A stretch of 64,000 nucleotides of DNA from Glandiceps talaboti (taxonomy: Eukaryota; Hemichordata; Enteropneusta; Spengelidae), in the NCBI RefSeq assembly GCF_964340395.1, contig NC_135549.1, forward strand, positions 9,369,342-9,433,341, given 5' to 3'. Below the pieces are notes generated by a model, which saw nothing but the letters and a program-made list of their open reading frames with translations, was not told where the DNA came from and did no database searches. Positions 1-12,300 of this stretch are shown here, piece after piece. Each line of letters begins with the position of its first letter. Within the stretch, counting starts at the first letter, position 1. The position numbers were made by a program, and so were the translations under genes.

Positions 1-110
1 CCACTCACGACCATCTAAAGCCCTCTTCAACACTAATCATGAGCGGATGCGCAGCAAAACCCACAAACTAAAGATACGAAAGGTACGAAATCCCAAGAAT
101 GTTTTCTCAC

Positions 111-233
111 CTTGTTGAAGTTCCTTTCCGAACGTCACACATCTCGCATTTAAAAGCCTCTGCTGAATTTTTATACGTACACACACTGCAGTCCCAGTAA
201 CCCTCATCTAGCGATTTCGATTGTCTTTTAGGC
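111..233 (-). CDS. RYBP: RYBP/YAF2-like, coding exon 2 (RanBP2-type zinc finger)
   Basis: Second coding exon of a RYBP/YAF2 homologue, a subunit of variant PRC1 that bridges RING1 and DNA-binding partners in the nucleus. The exon encodes a basic PKRQ stretch and then a complete RanBP2-type zinc finger: WDCSVC, a ten-residue spacer, then CEMC. It ends in DVRKGTSTR, which is nearly invariant in the family. The acceptor AG is at 234-235 and the donor GTGAG starts at 110, so an in-frame stop seen just beyond is intronic. The exon enters in phase 2 and leaves in phase 2. The RING1-binding C-terminal half lies left of the window. RYBP and YAF2 are vertebrate paralogues, so this gene may be co-orthologous to both. 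Confidence 0.93.
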
Positions 234-480
234 CTACGAAAAGTAAAATGCATGAGGATACCATAAAATAGTTGGCCGCGATCATAAATACACAAAGAAA
301 ATACGATGAAACACGGAACAGTGCACACACATACACATGAACGAAAATGAACCACTAATGTTGATACAGTCACACCGAACCGCGCGCACACACGATTTGC
401 TTTCGCCGGCGATTTTCCACATGATCGTCGGATCTTGACCGTAATAATGACACTAATCGATAGCTCAGAAGGTGACCTAC

Positions 481-506
481 CTACTGGGGCTACGCCTCTG
501 ATCCAT
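481..506 (-). CDS. RYBP: RYBP/YAF2-like, coding exon 1 with start codon
   Basis: The first coding exon encodes MDQRRSPS plus two bases of an Arg codon. The ATG is at 504-506 with G at -3 and G at +4, a strong initiation context. The donor GTAGGT starts at 480. Splicing over a 247-bp intron (234-480) gives [20 protein letters not shown], which parallels the vertebrate RYBP N-terminus (short acidic/basic leader, SP-T/S-RPKRQ) and keeps an intron at the same place. The start is chosen on this match. Untranslated sequence probably extends above 506. Confidence 0.9.
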
Positions 507-1510
507 ATCGCGGAACCTGAAGCAAAATAATCCAAAAAAACTAAGCGAATTCCTCCTATCCAAGCCTTTGCTGGCCTTGTCCTGCGACTGATGGGGGCTT
601 TCCTCTGTCTGCACGTAGCGGGTCACGTGAATTACATCATCCAATGGAAACGCACGATAGTTCCCGGCATTCCAAGGCTCACCCAAAGCCTCGCTTTCAG
701 CAAAACCTTGACTGGTCTTTTGTTCGTCTTCGTCAACTTTGTCATTGACCTATTTTTAACCTATCGCGTCCTCAGTCGACCTCGATTAAAATTTCACCTA
801 TTTAAATTCTAAGAATCCTTGAAAAAAGATTAAAAGTTGACAAATTCGTCGATTAGAATAGATCAAAGCAACATACTATACCGGTAACATCGCCACGTTG
901 GAACATAACTGTCTGTGTTTACCGTCACTTCAGTTTCCGGGCAACGACCCAAAGGGACCGTCAGGCCGCCAGTGTACTTTGAGAATTCAATATTTGGATC
1001 TATCTACTGTTTCAATAACAGCCACAACGGGGCTGCAACTCATCGCTGGATGTCGGCATCATTTCATAACACTGATACATTTACATGTAATGTACTAACC
1101 AGACAAAATAAACACATTGGTACGTTGTTCAAACGGCTGTCACTACACTACACGGCCTTTTACGATGTAATGTTTTCTCAAGTTTCTTCAGAACAATATT
1201 CAAATACACGATGATGAGCTCCAAGGCAAACAATCTATCGACATCGCACAGTGCCCTTTCAGTATGTATTTGTAGACTATATTTTGAAACAGAGTATTTC
1301 TTGTCATAAAATGGAGAGTTCATGTGTACAGCACGTTTTCTTCTGTTTCAAACAATTATTTATACTACTAAAACATAAAACTATCGTACCCAGCGCATGT
1401 TTCGACTTTACTTTTTTATTGTACGTTGTTCGTTATTTTCTCATCAGTAAACATTTTTTTTATAAATAAAGAGGACGTTTATACTAGACAGCATGTAAAT
1501 CAACCATTCT
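507..1510. promoter_or_regulatory. Presumed 5'UTR/promoter region of the RYBP-like gene
   Basis: The RYBP-like gene is transcribed leftwards from about here. CpG dinucleotides are locally common in 360-520 (CGCGCGC, CGCCGGCG), which would fit a housekeeping promoter, but no TATA box or defined start could be fixed. Open frames on either strand resemble nothing known. The call is positional. Confidence 0.35.
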
Positions 1511-1634
1511 TGTATGTATGTATGTATGTATGTATGTATGTATGTATGTATGTATGTATGTATGTATGTATGTATGTATGTATGTATGTATGTATGTATG
1601 TATGTATGTATGTATGTATGTATGTATGTATGTG
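1511..1634. repeat. (TGTA)n microsatellite with pyrimidine tail
   Basis: About 30 uninterrupted TGTA units, followed to about 1677 by TCTC/TGTC-rich sequence. The (MYVC)n and (HTYI)n open frames here are repeat artefacts. Confidence 0.97.
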
Positions 1635-3344
1635 TCTCTCTATCTCTCTGTCCCTCTGTCTGTCTGTCTCTCTGTCCGAGACCATTTACCTATCTTTTGT
1701 CAATCCATTCGTGACTATTTGTTTTCAGAACGGAATATTTTTTTCGAGCAAAGTAAAATCCAGGTGCACCTAATGCATTGTCTTTTAGGAAATGGAAGAG
1801 TAAACCACTGAACCATCAACATAATTTATCACTAAATGTCTTATCTAAGTCATGTTAAAACATGTCCGTTAAGACCCGTTAAACTCAATTACTTTCAGTC
1901 TCGTTCGAGGAATTCAAAGTCGGTATCGATTGATATCGGTAGTCGTGAAGATGTGCTTTTTAGAAGTCAAACCAGTGTTAAGACAAAGAATTGTCGACAC
2001 AATAAAACATATATCTTATCAACGTCAAATATGACATGCACGGTCTGTTTATATGATTTATGTTCGTCCAGGGAAATCAATATGCTGTCTTTTAACAGGC
2101 TCACTGTTATTTTCCTTCGGGGAATTAACTTTGTTTCTTAACACGTATGCTAAATAACAAACATATATAACGCGCTAATTGTAGGTACTGTAGAGTCAAG
2201 ATGGGACTACATAGCTTGATTGGTGTTCTGTTCCCTAACACCATCACAACACCTGTTGATTCTATGCAGTTAGACTTTAGTACGTGCTAGCCAATGTCCA
2301 AATACCTGAATCGTGGAGTTAATCTCTATGCAATTGGAATGTTAAGTGGGCGGTGTAATCAAGTCAACCTACACGGTCGTGATCCTGGACAATATCACCG
2401 TACGTTATCGCTCAACAGTCGTGATGCAGTACTATCGTTCCGTAGATTACTGTATATAAATAATTACAAATGTAATATTTCCGACAACTGAAACGTTCCA
2501 TCATATCCGGTATATTAATTTCTTGATAAATTTAGAACTTCTCCTAAAATAGCATCTTTAGTGTCGTATCGTTGAGTACAGTGTTTTGTGATGTCATTCG
2601 TTTTGTAGCGACTATTGTACGCATACAATTCACCGTGCGAATCAAAACGCTTGGGTGATTACGAGGTAAAATTACAAATGCGCGGCTAACCCGATTTGGT
2701 TAAATGTTCTCACCGTAGATAAAGTCACCATTATGTACTCAATTATCGACGCAATCGCGTTTATATTATCCATGCACATATCAACGTCGAATTTCAATCG
2801 TGTCTTGAAGAACAACATCCGATTTTCTTTCATAATCCGATACGGTAGTTGCTGTCTTCTGTAGGGAGACGCACACTAGTAACTATTAATTAAATACGGA
2901 TCGGTGGAGGTGCACAAATTCATCAACGTATTGTGTACCACTACACAATATAGCGAGTTGTGATAATATAACGTTATACACTTCATGTTGTGCTGTATAA
3001 ATTTTGCGTGAACGATTCACAGCAGAACTGCAGTAGACTTACGGTGCAACTGTTACAATGACTCGGTCATAATTAAATTTACGAATATTTTCCTTGTAGG
3101 AAAAAAGCCAAAAAAACCCACAATTAAACGAAGATTATGTGACGTCATTCAGATACGGTTACACGCAACTATTCACTATATTACAGTGAATTGATATTAT
3201 TTAATTCACTCCATGTTCTGATTCGTACTGTATATGGTTACCCATGATAGACAATGGGGTAAATGGTTTATTCGTAATATATAAGTAAATACAATACGTC
3301 TGTCAAAAACTCGAACAAGTTATCGGGCAATCCATAGACACTCA
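1635..3344. other. Intergenic, no recognisable gene
   Basis: Unique-looking AT-rich sequence. Both strands were read; only short unconvincing frames were seen. Confidence 0.6.
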
Positions 3345-3429
3345 AATCAATCTGTATGTTTTATTTTTAATGTATAGTAAATGAATATTTACTATACATC
3401 TAAAAAAAACAACAACATATAGATTGATT
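3345..3429. other. 85-nt near-perfect hairpin
   Basis: The outer stem AATCAATCTGTATGTT pairs with AACATATAGATTGATT with one G:U. A bulged A/T middle follows, then a perfect 13-bp inner stem (ATGTATAGTAAAT) around a GAAT loop at 3383-3386. It could be a tiny foldback transposon or a microRNA-like precursor. Confidence 0.6.
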
Positions 3430-4065
3430 CGCGATTTAATAAGTAAGTCTTAACTGTAACTTTAAAACATATATTTTTCTGACCCGATAAGTCTGAATAT
3501 CATGTTTTCAAATAAATTGTGTTATTGAATGACAACTTATACAAATCAAAATCCGAAAAGCATACAAAACAAGGCTTAGTGGGGGGACTGGGTAAGTTGA
3601 GGGACTGCCATGGATTGTATTGGGTCTTGGTAGGATATCTGACTGCCATGGGTTGTACTAGGTCAGGGTAGGGTATTTGACTGCCATGGGTTAAGTTAAG
3701 GTCTCACACCACTATAATGGTCTGACGTAAGGCGTGGTATATTAGTAGTTACCTTGGTAACTAGTTACATGTAAGCGCACTCGGAAATGATGCACTGTAA
3801 CACCTCCCAGACTACGATTTAATATTACAATATACAATGTCCATTTCTGAAAGTTTAGAAAATGGGAAGTAAAAGGAGCGTTATGATATTGATGACTGTA
3901 TTGGCAAGGTGAAATTGTTGTGTTACTTGCTAGATAACTTTTTCCATTGCTGAACATCAGTGATGTAATGAACAAGACAGATTCATTTACATTTCCACGT
4001 TTTTTCTAAATGACACATGGATTATATGAACGAAGAGAATATTACACTTTTAGTGATTTCGTATT

Positions 4066-4067
<2 letters not shown>
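3430..4067. other. Intergenic with a short 38-bp tandem
   Basis: About 2.5 copies of a 38-bp unit beginning GACTGCCATGG start at 3603, 3641 and 3679. Nothing else is recognisable. Confidence 0.6.
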
Positions 4068-4159
<92 letters not shown>

Positions 4160-4243
4160 GAAAAGAGAGAGTGAGAGATAGAGACATACATACATACATA
4201 CATACATACATACATACATACATACATACATACATACATACAT

Positions 4244-4282
<39 letters not shown>

Positions 4283-4283
4283 C
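4068..4283. repeat. Compound microsatellite (AG)n-(CATA)n-(CA)n
   Basis: (AG)n at about 4069-4156, (CATA)n at about 4186-4262 and (CA)n to 4283. The Ser/Leu and MYVC frames here are artefacts. Confidence 0.97.
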
Positions 4284-6844
4284 CAGGGTTCAGCTGATGA
4301 ACACATAATATTATGTACCATGTGTGAAAGTGTCTCGTACTATATATACTATGGTATACGTGACGACGATGCACGATCATCTTTTACTCGGGCAACAAAG
4401 CAACAAACCAATATCTCTATTCAAGCCACTGGCCCTATGTAAATACAGTAGATAATACTAACTAGCCTCCAGAAATAAAGTTATAATGTAACGTTGTAAC
4501 AGTACTGATACGTAAAGAAATCGATTAGGAAATGGGTAATTCCTCTACAAACTTTAACTCATGTCTTCACATTATGTATAATTTAGATCTACTTTGGAAG
4601 TCCACTACGGAATCAGTATTCAACCAGCGCAATTTTAATTTCAAACGAAAGTCTTAACGTCATACGATCAAAACTAAAACGATATGGTTGTGAATTGAAA
4701 GTAGGATTACGTGGGTTTTGATGAATAAGTATGTGACATGCCTCACAAATACACGAAGTAAAAATACGAACACGATCGGGTACATTATTGAAAATAATTG
4801 CATAGTTTTATTATATAATTTAGTTATTCCATCATGCAGTAGGGGTTGTACATTCTGAATAATGACGTAATAAGTAAAGACAAAGGCACACATGGTGTGT
4901 ATTTTAAAAGTTACGTTGTATGAATTCATCTAGTATTGCGGTGGGAAGACAACACTTCTAAAGTCTAACACTAGAGGACGCTGTGTTACAATTGAATACA
5001 AAGGACAATCGCAACTAGTACAATTTTCAGTAAATACACATACCCACACCAGTCCATAGACAAATGGAGGCGACCATTGCCTGTGACCAGTCTAACTACT
5101 TTTGATGAAATTGCAGCATTTGGTCTGAAATTCACAACCATGAAAAGTCTGTTTGCACTTACAATGTAAATCCACCAAAAACAATTGTGGTTTTTGGAAT
5201 CATGATGTTACCAGTTAATGTTTCTATATCACAAGGGGTGATGGTCCAGAACAAAAAGACAGACATAAGTCCTATCCTTTAACACAGGAGTCACACTTGT
5301 TTTGTTTTGGGCCCATCAAAATGAAATTTGAAATTCAGCATATTGATTATAATCAGCACCTAAACCAAGCTGTGTAATATAGTCCCTATGTTGATCGTGC
5401 TTCACTGTAACTATGACAATGGTCTGTGGATGCAAAAAAGGCACTGAATATTGTAACATATCTGTGGCCATGAGTCTGACCCAGTCTGCTTACAGAGCAA
5501 TGAGAAAAAATGTATTGTTGTATACTCTGGAAGTTTAAAAAAAAAAAAAGTTTTTGCAAACTTTAGTTGTAAAATGTTCCCCTTTACATTGATTTACAAA
5601 TTGATGCATATAAAGCGTTGCTATAAAAGTATTTCCACCTGAGTTCTGTTACAGTTACAAAGAGTTATAAGTGAAATTAGACAACACAAAGTACTTTAAA
5701 GTTACCAAGTCTAGGTAAAAGTGTCTGAGAGAGGGCCTGTAAGAATTTGGTGCTTGCACTCTGAGAGAGAACAAACAAATAACGATACATTTGTATATGT
5801 TAAGAACAGTGGACCCAGTAATGACTGTGGCAATAAAAAACAGTTTAACAAACACACAACTGTGTCTTAATACCAAATGTAACTGCATCTATCATTTTGT
5901 GACTTGTCAATATTTACTTCAAAAGTGTATTTTAGATCTGTACTTGAGAATTGTCTCTAAAAGTCTCATCACACAACATGTTATTATGGGAATGCCCACA
6001 ATGCTGAATCTCTCAATGCAAGTATAAAAAAGTACACATTATTTTGTCACACAGTGGTGTACTGGGCTCACTACTACTCTTTCAGGCTTGCCTCTCTGCA
6101 TCCATATCTACAAATACAACCCTGTAATTGATACAAACATACATGCCTGCAACACACTACATACAACATGTCTTGGTACAGATTCTATTCTGACCTGCTT
6201 TCTGTGCCTGAATACCTGGTTACATACACGATGTTAGGACTAGCTTTACAAATATAATAACAAACTATTGTCAACAATAATATTCCTTTTAAAAATAAAT
6301 AATTTCAACTTCTGATAATTGTGACTGATTGTGATAGCATATGACAATTGACTGTTTAAAGTCAGTTTGTAGCTATTGTACATAAACTCTCACAGCATAG
6401 GAAGACTCTTTTATTGAAGTGTAGTTTGTATTGAGTTTATACTCTTGTACATTACTTATGCTGATCAAACTTGGAATGGTATATTAATTCCTAAATGCAA
6501 TTCATTTATTTACATTCACTTAAGGGAACATCAAACCGGCTCTTGATGTAAAAAAAATATGTTACATGACATCATGTAGTGACAACAACATAGTTACTTT
6601 GTTATCTTATAGAGTAGAAAAATACAAGTTGTGTCTTTATAGATTCTAAACTTACTCTAATTATTAATATCATACATAGAATACATTTACTGTAAATAGT
6701 TTGATGTGTCCCTACACAATGAGTTGACATTAAGGAGTATAGAAATTTTGAAATTAAGTTATATGATCCCAAAATAGTCATACACAATACACATTTTTGG
6801 TCAGGTCATGTAAAAAATCTTGAATTGAACATTGTGTACACTAT
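4284..6844. other. Intergenic, no recognisable gene
   Basis: AT-rich sequence without a credible coding frame, RNA gene or element. Confidence 0.55.
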
Positions 6845-7438
6845 ACTATGCAGTGTTGTAAGGTAGCCATTATGGCATGAGTACCACTTTACTATGCAGT
6901 GTTGTAAGGTAACCATTATGGCATGAGTACCACTTTACTATGCAGTGTTGTAAGTAGGCCATTATGGCATGGGTACCACTTTACTATGCAGTGTTGTAAG
7001 GTAACCATTATGGCATGGGTACCACTTTACTATGCAGTGTTGTAAGTAGCCATTATGGCATGGGTACCACTTTACTATGCAGTTTTGTAAGGTAGCCATT
7101 ATGGCATGGGTACCACTTTACTATGCAGTGTTGTAAGGTAGCCATTATGGCATGGGTACCACTTTACTATGCAGTTTTGTAAGGTAGCCATTATGGCATG
7201 GGTACCACTTTACTATGCAGTGTTGTAAGGTAACCATTATGGCATGGGTACCACTTTACTATGCAGTGTTGTAAGGTAACCATTATGGCATGGGTACCAC
7301 TTTACTATGCAGTGTTGTAAGGTAGCCATTATGGCATGAGTACCACTTTACTATGCAGTGTTGTAAGGTAGCCATTATGGCATGGGTACCACTATACTAT
7401 GCAGTGTTGTAAGTAGCCATTACGGCATGGGTGCCACC
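6845..7438. repeat. 46-bp minisatellite, about 13 copies
   Basis: The unit starts ACTATGCAGTGTTGTAAGGT and ends near GGCATGGGTACCACTTT. Copies begin at 6845, 6891, 6937, 6983, 7029 and so on to about 7395. Variants include GTTTTG for GTGTTG in two copies and one-base deletions that make some units 45 bp. It lies between the stabilin 3' end and the RYBP promoter. Confidence 0.95.
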
Positions 7439-7866
7439 ATCAAATTTTGTGTTACCAAGACTACAACTTGGAAAGTAACCAAATGTTTTTGTTTTTGTCT
7501 TAAAAATCAAAACAAAGTCCTGAATCTGTAAAACAGTGGCAGTCTGTTGTCAATATCACAATTGATTTTCAAGATGTCGGAAAAGATATCTTTGGTATAT
7601 TTCAAAATCCAATTTTTACTTTGACCCCTGAAATGCTAAAACGTGTACAAAAACAGCAGTAAACAATCTGGTGAGTACGTTTTAATCAATACTTGCTTTG
7701 TATAAAGATGACAGTATTAGTTGTAAAGTGAGATAGACGTGTTACTGTTGTCATGGCATTTATCAATAACTGTACACATGTATATATGTGTATCGCTAAA
7801 ATTAAAACATAAGTCTCTCTATTTTTCAAGCACTTTCAGATTAAAAATAAACATCACAAATCTTGG
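7439..7866. other. Intergenic spacer between two minisatellites
   Basis: No gene or structured element was recognised. Confidence 0.5.
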
Positions 7867-8060
7867 TTTGGGATTGAAGCTTTTCTGGGAGAACAGTTTG
7901 GGATTGAAGCTTTTCTGGGAGAACAGTTTGGGATTGAAGCTTTTCTGGGAGAACAGTTTGGGATTGAAGCTTTTCTGGGAGAACAGTTTGGGATTGAAGC
8001 TTTTCTGGGAGAATAGTTTGGGATTGAAGCTTTTCTGGGAGAATAGTTTGGGATTGAAGC
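7867..8060. repeat. 30-bp minisatellite, 6.5 copies
   Basis: Nearly identical 30-bp units start TTTGGGATTGAAGCTTTTCT at 7867, 7897, 7927, 7957, 7987, 8017 and 8047 (partial). Because 30 is a multiple of three, several frames stay open and read as decapeptide repeats: LGLKLFWENS on plus, FNPKLFSQKS on minus. Only a C/T change (AACAG to AATAG) separates the copies. Confidence 0.95.
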
Positions 8061-9170
8061 CAGCATAGAGAATCACTGAACTTCATTATTGTCAAACATG
8101 CTGCTCTTTTAAATAATACTTTTGAAAGGAAAATAATATCTTAGTATTTAAATAATAAAGAAATTCCTTGCACAAAATGTTAAAATACTCTTGATAAAAC
8201 AATGGACAAAATTCATTGAAAGATGTAAATCTTGGATCCAACTTTTGGACTGACAAACTTAAAGGAAACTGTACACGAGTGTTGAAACAAACTTCAAAAG
8301 TTGACCAAAATAATATTGCAACATAGTATGTACATATCAAAACAATAACAATAACAACAATATCAATAATAATAACAATAACAATAATAATCAATAAATA
8401 TGAAACGAAGTCCACCTGTACAAAGTAAACATCAAAAAATTGAAAACTCAGCCTTGGGCAAAAGACACTAGTATCAACTATTAACACTATAGCGCCATCA
8501 CACAACAATATACAAACTACTTTTGTTTTTTTTTATATGGCACTTGACAGTGGTTGAATTCAACTGACACTACACCAAACCAAGTACATTAAAATACTGG
8601 AAGCTAGTTTAAATTTGAAAATTGCCTGTTACTTGTGTGGAATTTTCATCAAATGAATAAAAAAAAAACACATCAAAATGATTTGGTAAATATGTGGTTC
8701 TCCAAAACAGGTATAAGTTGATGGGTTTGATTATTTATAAGTTCTGAACTGAAGTCTGAACAAAAATAATTCTGTATGAGTTAAACACATTTTGAGTATC
8801 AATTAAGTACAAATTTCTTCACTGTCTTTTCTAAAATTCAAACTAAAAATATACATTTCTATCTAAATCTATAACCTCTACCTGTTACATACCCCTGTAA
8901 GTTTCTATACAGGATTCTATTTCAAATATTTCAGAAAATAATCTATGATATAAAATCTTGTAAATATTGCTATTTTAGTGAATGGCATATTTCAGCCAAT
9001 CCAAATATGTACTGACTTGACAAGGTATGGCAGTCACCATAGTCAGTTGAATACAATGTGTTCAATAGGTCTTTGCATGCCATTGGCACTCTGTCGTGCT
9101 ACTCATATTAAAGGTAACTGCTTGAATCATATAAATTGGTAAGAAATCTCTGCTATGTATTCTCTTTTTG
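8061..9170 (-). other. Presumed stabilin 3'UTR and downstream sequence
   Basis: This lies immediately 3' of the stabilin stop. No AATAAA was found on the minus strand close to the stop, only a TATAAA variant near 8731-8740, so the cleavage site is unknown. An AT-rich AATAAC-type stretch lies at 8338-8400. Confidence 0.4.
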
Positions 9171-9197
9171 CTAGCTGCCAGCATCATTTGTTGATGT
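9171..9197 (-). CDS. STAB: Stabilin exon 61: C-terminus and stop
   Basis: Residues 2534-2541 (numbering from the first residue visible at the window edge): TSTNDAGS, then TAG at 9171-9173. The acceptor is TTTACAG, phase 0, and joins exon 60 in frame. Confidence 0.85.
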   Translation of the reverse strand, partial: TSTNDAGS

Positions 9198-9225
9198 CTG
9201 TAAATTAGAAAAAAGAAAGTTACTG

Positions 9226-9280
<55 letters not shown>

Positions 9281-9365
9281 AATGTGTGTGTGTGTATGTG
9301 TGCATGTATGTATGTGTGTTAGTGTGTATGTATGTACGTACGTACGTACGTACGTACGTACGTAC

Positions 9366-9396
<31 letters not shown>

Positions 9397-12300
9397 TGTA
9401 TGTATGTATGTATGTATGTATGTGTGTGTGTGCATACATGTATGTATGTGTGTGTTTAAGTTTGTGTGTGTGTGTGTGTGTGTACATACATAATCTTAGG
9501 TATGAGTGTATGTGTGTATCTGTGCATACATCAAGATATACTCCAGTACATGGATGAATGTATTAATGATACAAGTCTGTCTGTCAGCATACAATGGTAA
9601 GTTGTATTCAGCAGCTATGTAGGTGTTGAATCTTGTTGGATTCTCAATGTCTACCAGTACTAAGGATAGATTTGTATAGCTTACAGACTGGATTTGGGAT
9701 ATTGTAAACAGACAGTACTCACCCCTGTCTCTGCATAGAGGGGATTATCAAATACTGGTTTATCATCATTCACTGTAGAAGGTGTACCCAATATAACTCT
9801 ACCACCTTCAGCACCACCCTATTGAAAGAGAAAACAAACCAACGAGTTCAAGTATGTACTTTTTGTGTATTTTACGAACTTCAAACATGTACTGTAAGAT
9901 ACTGAAATATATTGACAAGGGTATAGGATGTACTTACTGAAATATATCGACTACACACTATAGGACTATTAGGATCATTCAGTGTAAGTTTCCTTCTGTT
10001 TCTTCTATACCAGATATAGGAGAGGAATAGCACAACTGCCAGCACCACTATACTTACTACTACCAATGCTACAATTCTGGTTGTAGGTGAGAAGTCCTTA
10101 TTCTGAAAAGAGCAACAAAGAACTGATTGTAAAAAATAGTTACATCCCATAATAATTTTTTGAATTGTAACACCATTCCATATCATTGGATTACTGTTTC
10201 TGAAAGACTACATTATGAATCTAATAAAGAGTATCCCAACCCCTTAACTAAGTGAAAGTGTTTTGAGGGAACAATATTCCTGGAAGGATTATTTTTTATT
10301 CAGCTGTGGTACACTACCCTGGGTGTGATGATCATTCACTGACTCCCCCCCTGACCCCCTCCCCCCATAACGAAGGTATTGATTTACTTGATCTACTAGT
10401 ACATATATTTGCATACCACAGACCATTACAACAAATACTTCCACTTGTACACATAGCCCAAGCCCAAACTAAATTTCTCAATAACATAAAACTCAAAATT
10501 TAGAAGACTCTCAGGGGTATATATGTTTTGAAATTTTCTTCTGAAGTCTTTATCTGTTTTAGTTTTTGTTATAATCCAAATAGTTGCTTCATTCCATAAA
10601 TGGGGTACATTATGTGAGAGAGTACCTGGTACTTCTGTCATATGACACCTAAGCTTATACAATGTCATGTCAATAGTTTTACACAAGATGATCACAGTGT
10701 CTGGTTTCATGTGGATTAGTTTTATGACTTAGTTTAATATGACTTACAGTTTACAATGTGTCATCTTTTCTTTTTTCACTTCCTACTAAAAATATTTGAA
10801 AAGTCTGACACCCTATTTAAGGTTAAGGGTACACCTGTAATTACAAGAACTTACTAGAACCAAATACTTAAAGGTATATGATGGATTAGCATTTATCCAA
10901 GATATCCATGGGATACAAATATTGGTGTTTAAAGAATAAATGACAGCAACAATACTTTCTCTCAAAAAATTAAAGTAAAGTTCAGTACCTCAGAGACATC
11001 TGCTTCTGCTTTGCTAGTCATGATTGGTTTGACAAGTGGTTCATTTATCACGTGTAGAATACCATTGGATGTTGGAATGTCAAATTCCAATATAGGTACT
11101 TTATTGCTGTACCATTGTTCCTAAAACAAAACAATACCATTCAGATAATGATGCCAACATTTTATGGCATGGTGTAAAAAAATATACACAATCAAACAAG
11201 TTACGTGTCTAATCTCTGCAGTGATAATTGCATAATGTCACACAAGCTCAACAAATGGACATCGTTCGTTTAGGTCAATACCCCCCCCCCCCCCCCCAAA
11301 CAAATGCTCACAAGTGTGACATCAAACATTTATATATGATGTAAACTGTGATGAGAACTGTAGTGGTCACACCGCTATGACCGATGTAATAGAAAAACAT
11401 GACGGTAAACACACTAAAAATTATTAAAATACTACCAGAAACCCAGCACCATATCTCACATTAGAAGTACATTTTTATCAACTTATCAACATCTCAGTAA
11501 CAAATACAAAAGCTGTTATCATTGAAGGAGTGAAAGTTTTCCATCGAAATTTGGTTTGAAGTGTGAAAGTGAAGTTTAGCAATGGCAAAGCTGCCAGACA
11601 CCCCCCCCCCCCATGAATGAAGTTTGCTTATTTAGCTTGTGTGACATTGTGTAGTCGTCCCTGAGAGAGATGTAATTTCATGAACTTGATAAAATGTTGA
11701 TAGTATTTGAATTACATAACCAATTTGGGTACATGTAATATTTCAAACTTACCAAATGAATATTTTGATGTTGTTTTGTTTCTTGGGAAAGGGAAGGAGA
11801 AAGGACTTCCACTATTCCCTTACTACACATAAACCTGATTTCAAGTCAATGTCTCTTTGGCAGGGTATTAAATAGAAAGCATTTCTACAGATGGTGGCCT
11901 TTCAACCTCTGTCTACACCTACCTCTTTTCCTTTTGTAAGATGAATGACGCTACCAGACATAGTGGTGTACATTTTACCATCACTGAATTGTCGCTGACT
12001 CTGAGGTTGGAGTTCAGACACAATATGGCTCTGTATCCCCTTTGTAGTCAGAGTCTAAAAGTTGGTAGAAAATTAGACTTATTAATTTACAAATAATATC
12101 AACCTTTTTTTTTGGTAAAATCATATATAGTACTTTATTATCAACCATGGACAAAACAATTCTTTGTGAAAAAATGCAGTGGTATTTTGAAAGATTTGGC
12201 TGAAAAAAGCAGAACTTGAATCCCCATGACAATATAGTTAAAAAGTGACTGAAGGAATGTTAATAGGCAATGAACATTGTTTATGTAAAGATGCCTATAA

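Noticed and set aside
591-1214. Divergent plus-strand gene sharing the RYBP promoter
   Set aside because: The frames at 591-812, 898-1098 and 915-1214 overlap in different frames, resemble nothing known and lack splice logic.
1426-1811. Open frames of MYVC/HTYI repeats around 1.5 kb, also at 4.1, 9.3, 19.7 and 37.1 kb
   Set aside because: They are translations of tetra- and dinucleotide microsatellites and have no independent coding signal.
7739-8095. Small gene encoding LGLKLFWENS or FNPKLFSQKS repeats
   Set aside because: All three minus frames and one plus frame are open because the unit is 30 bp; no start context, splice pattern or homology singles out one.
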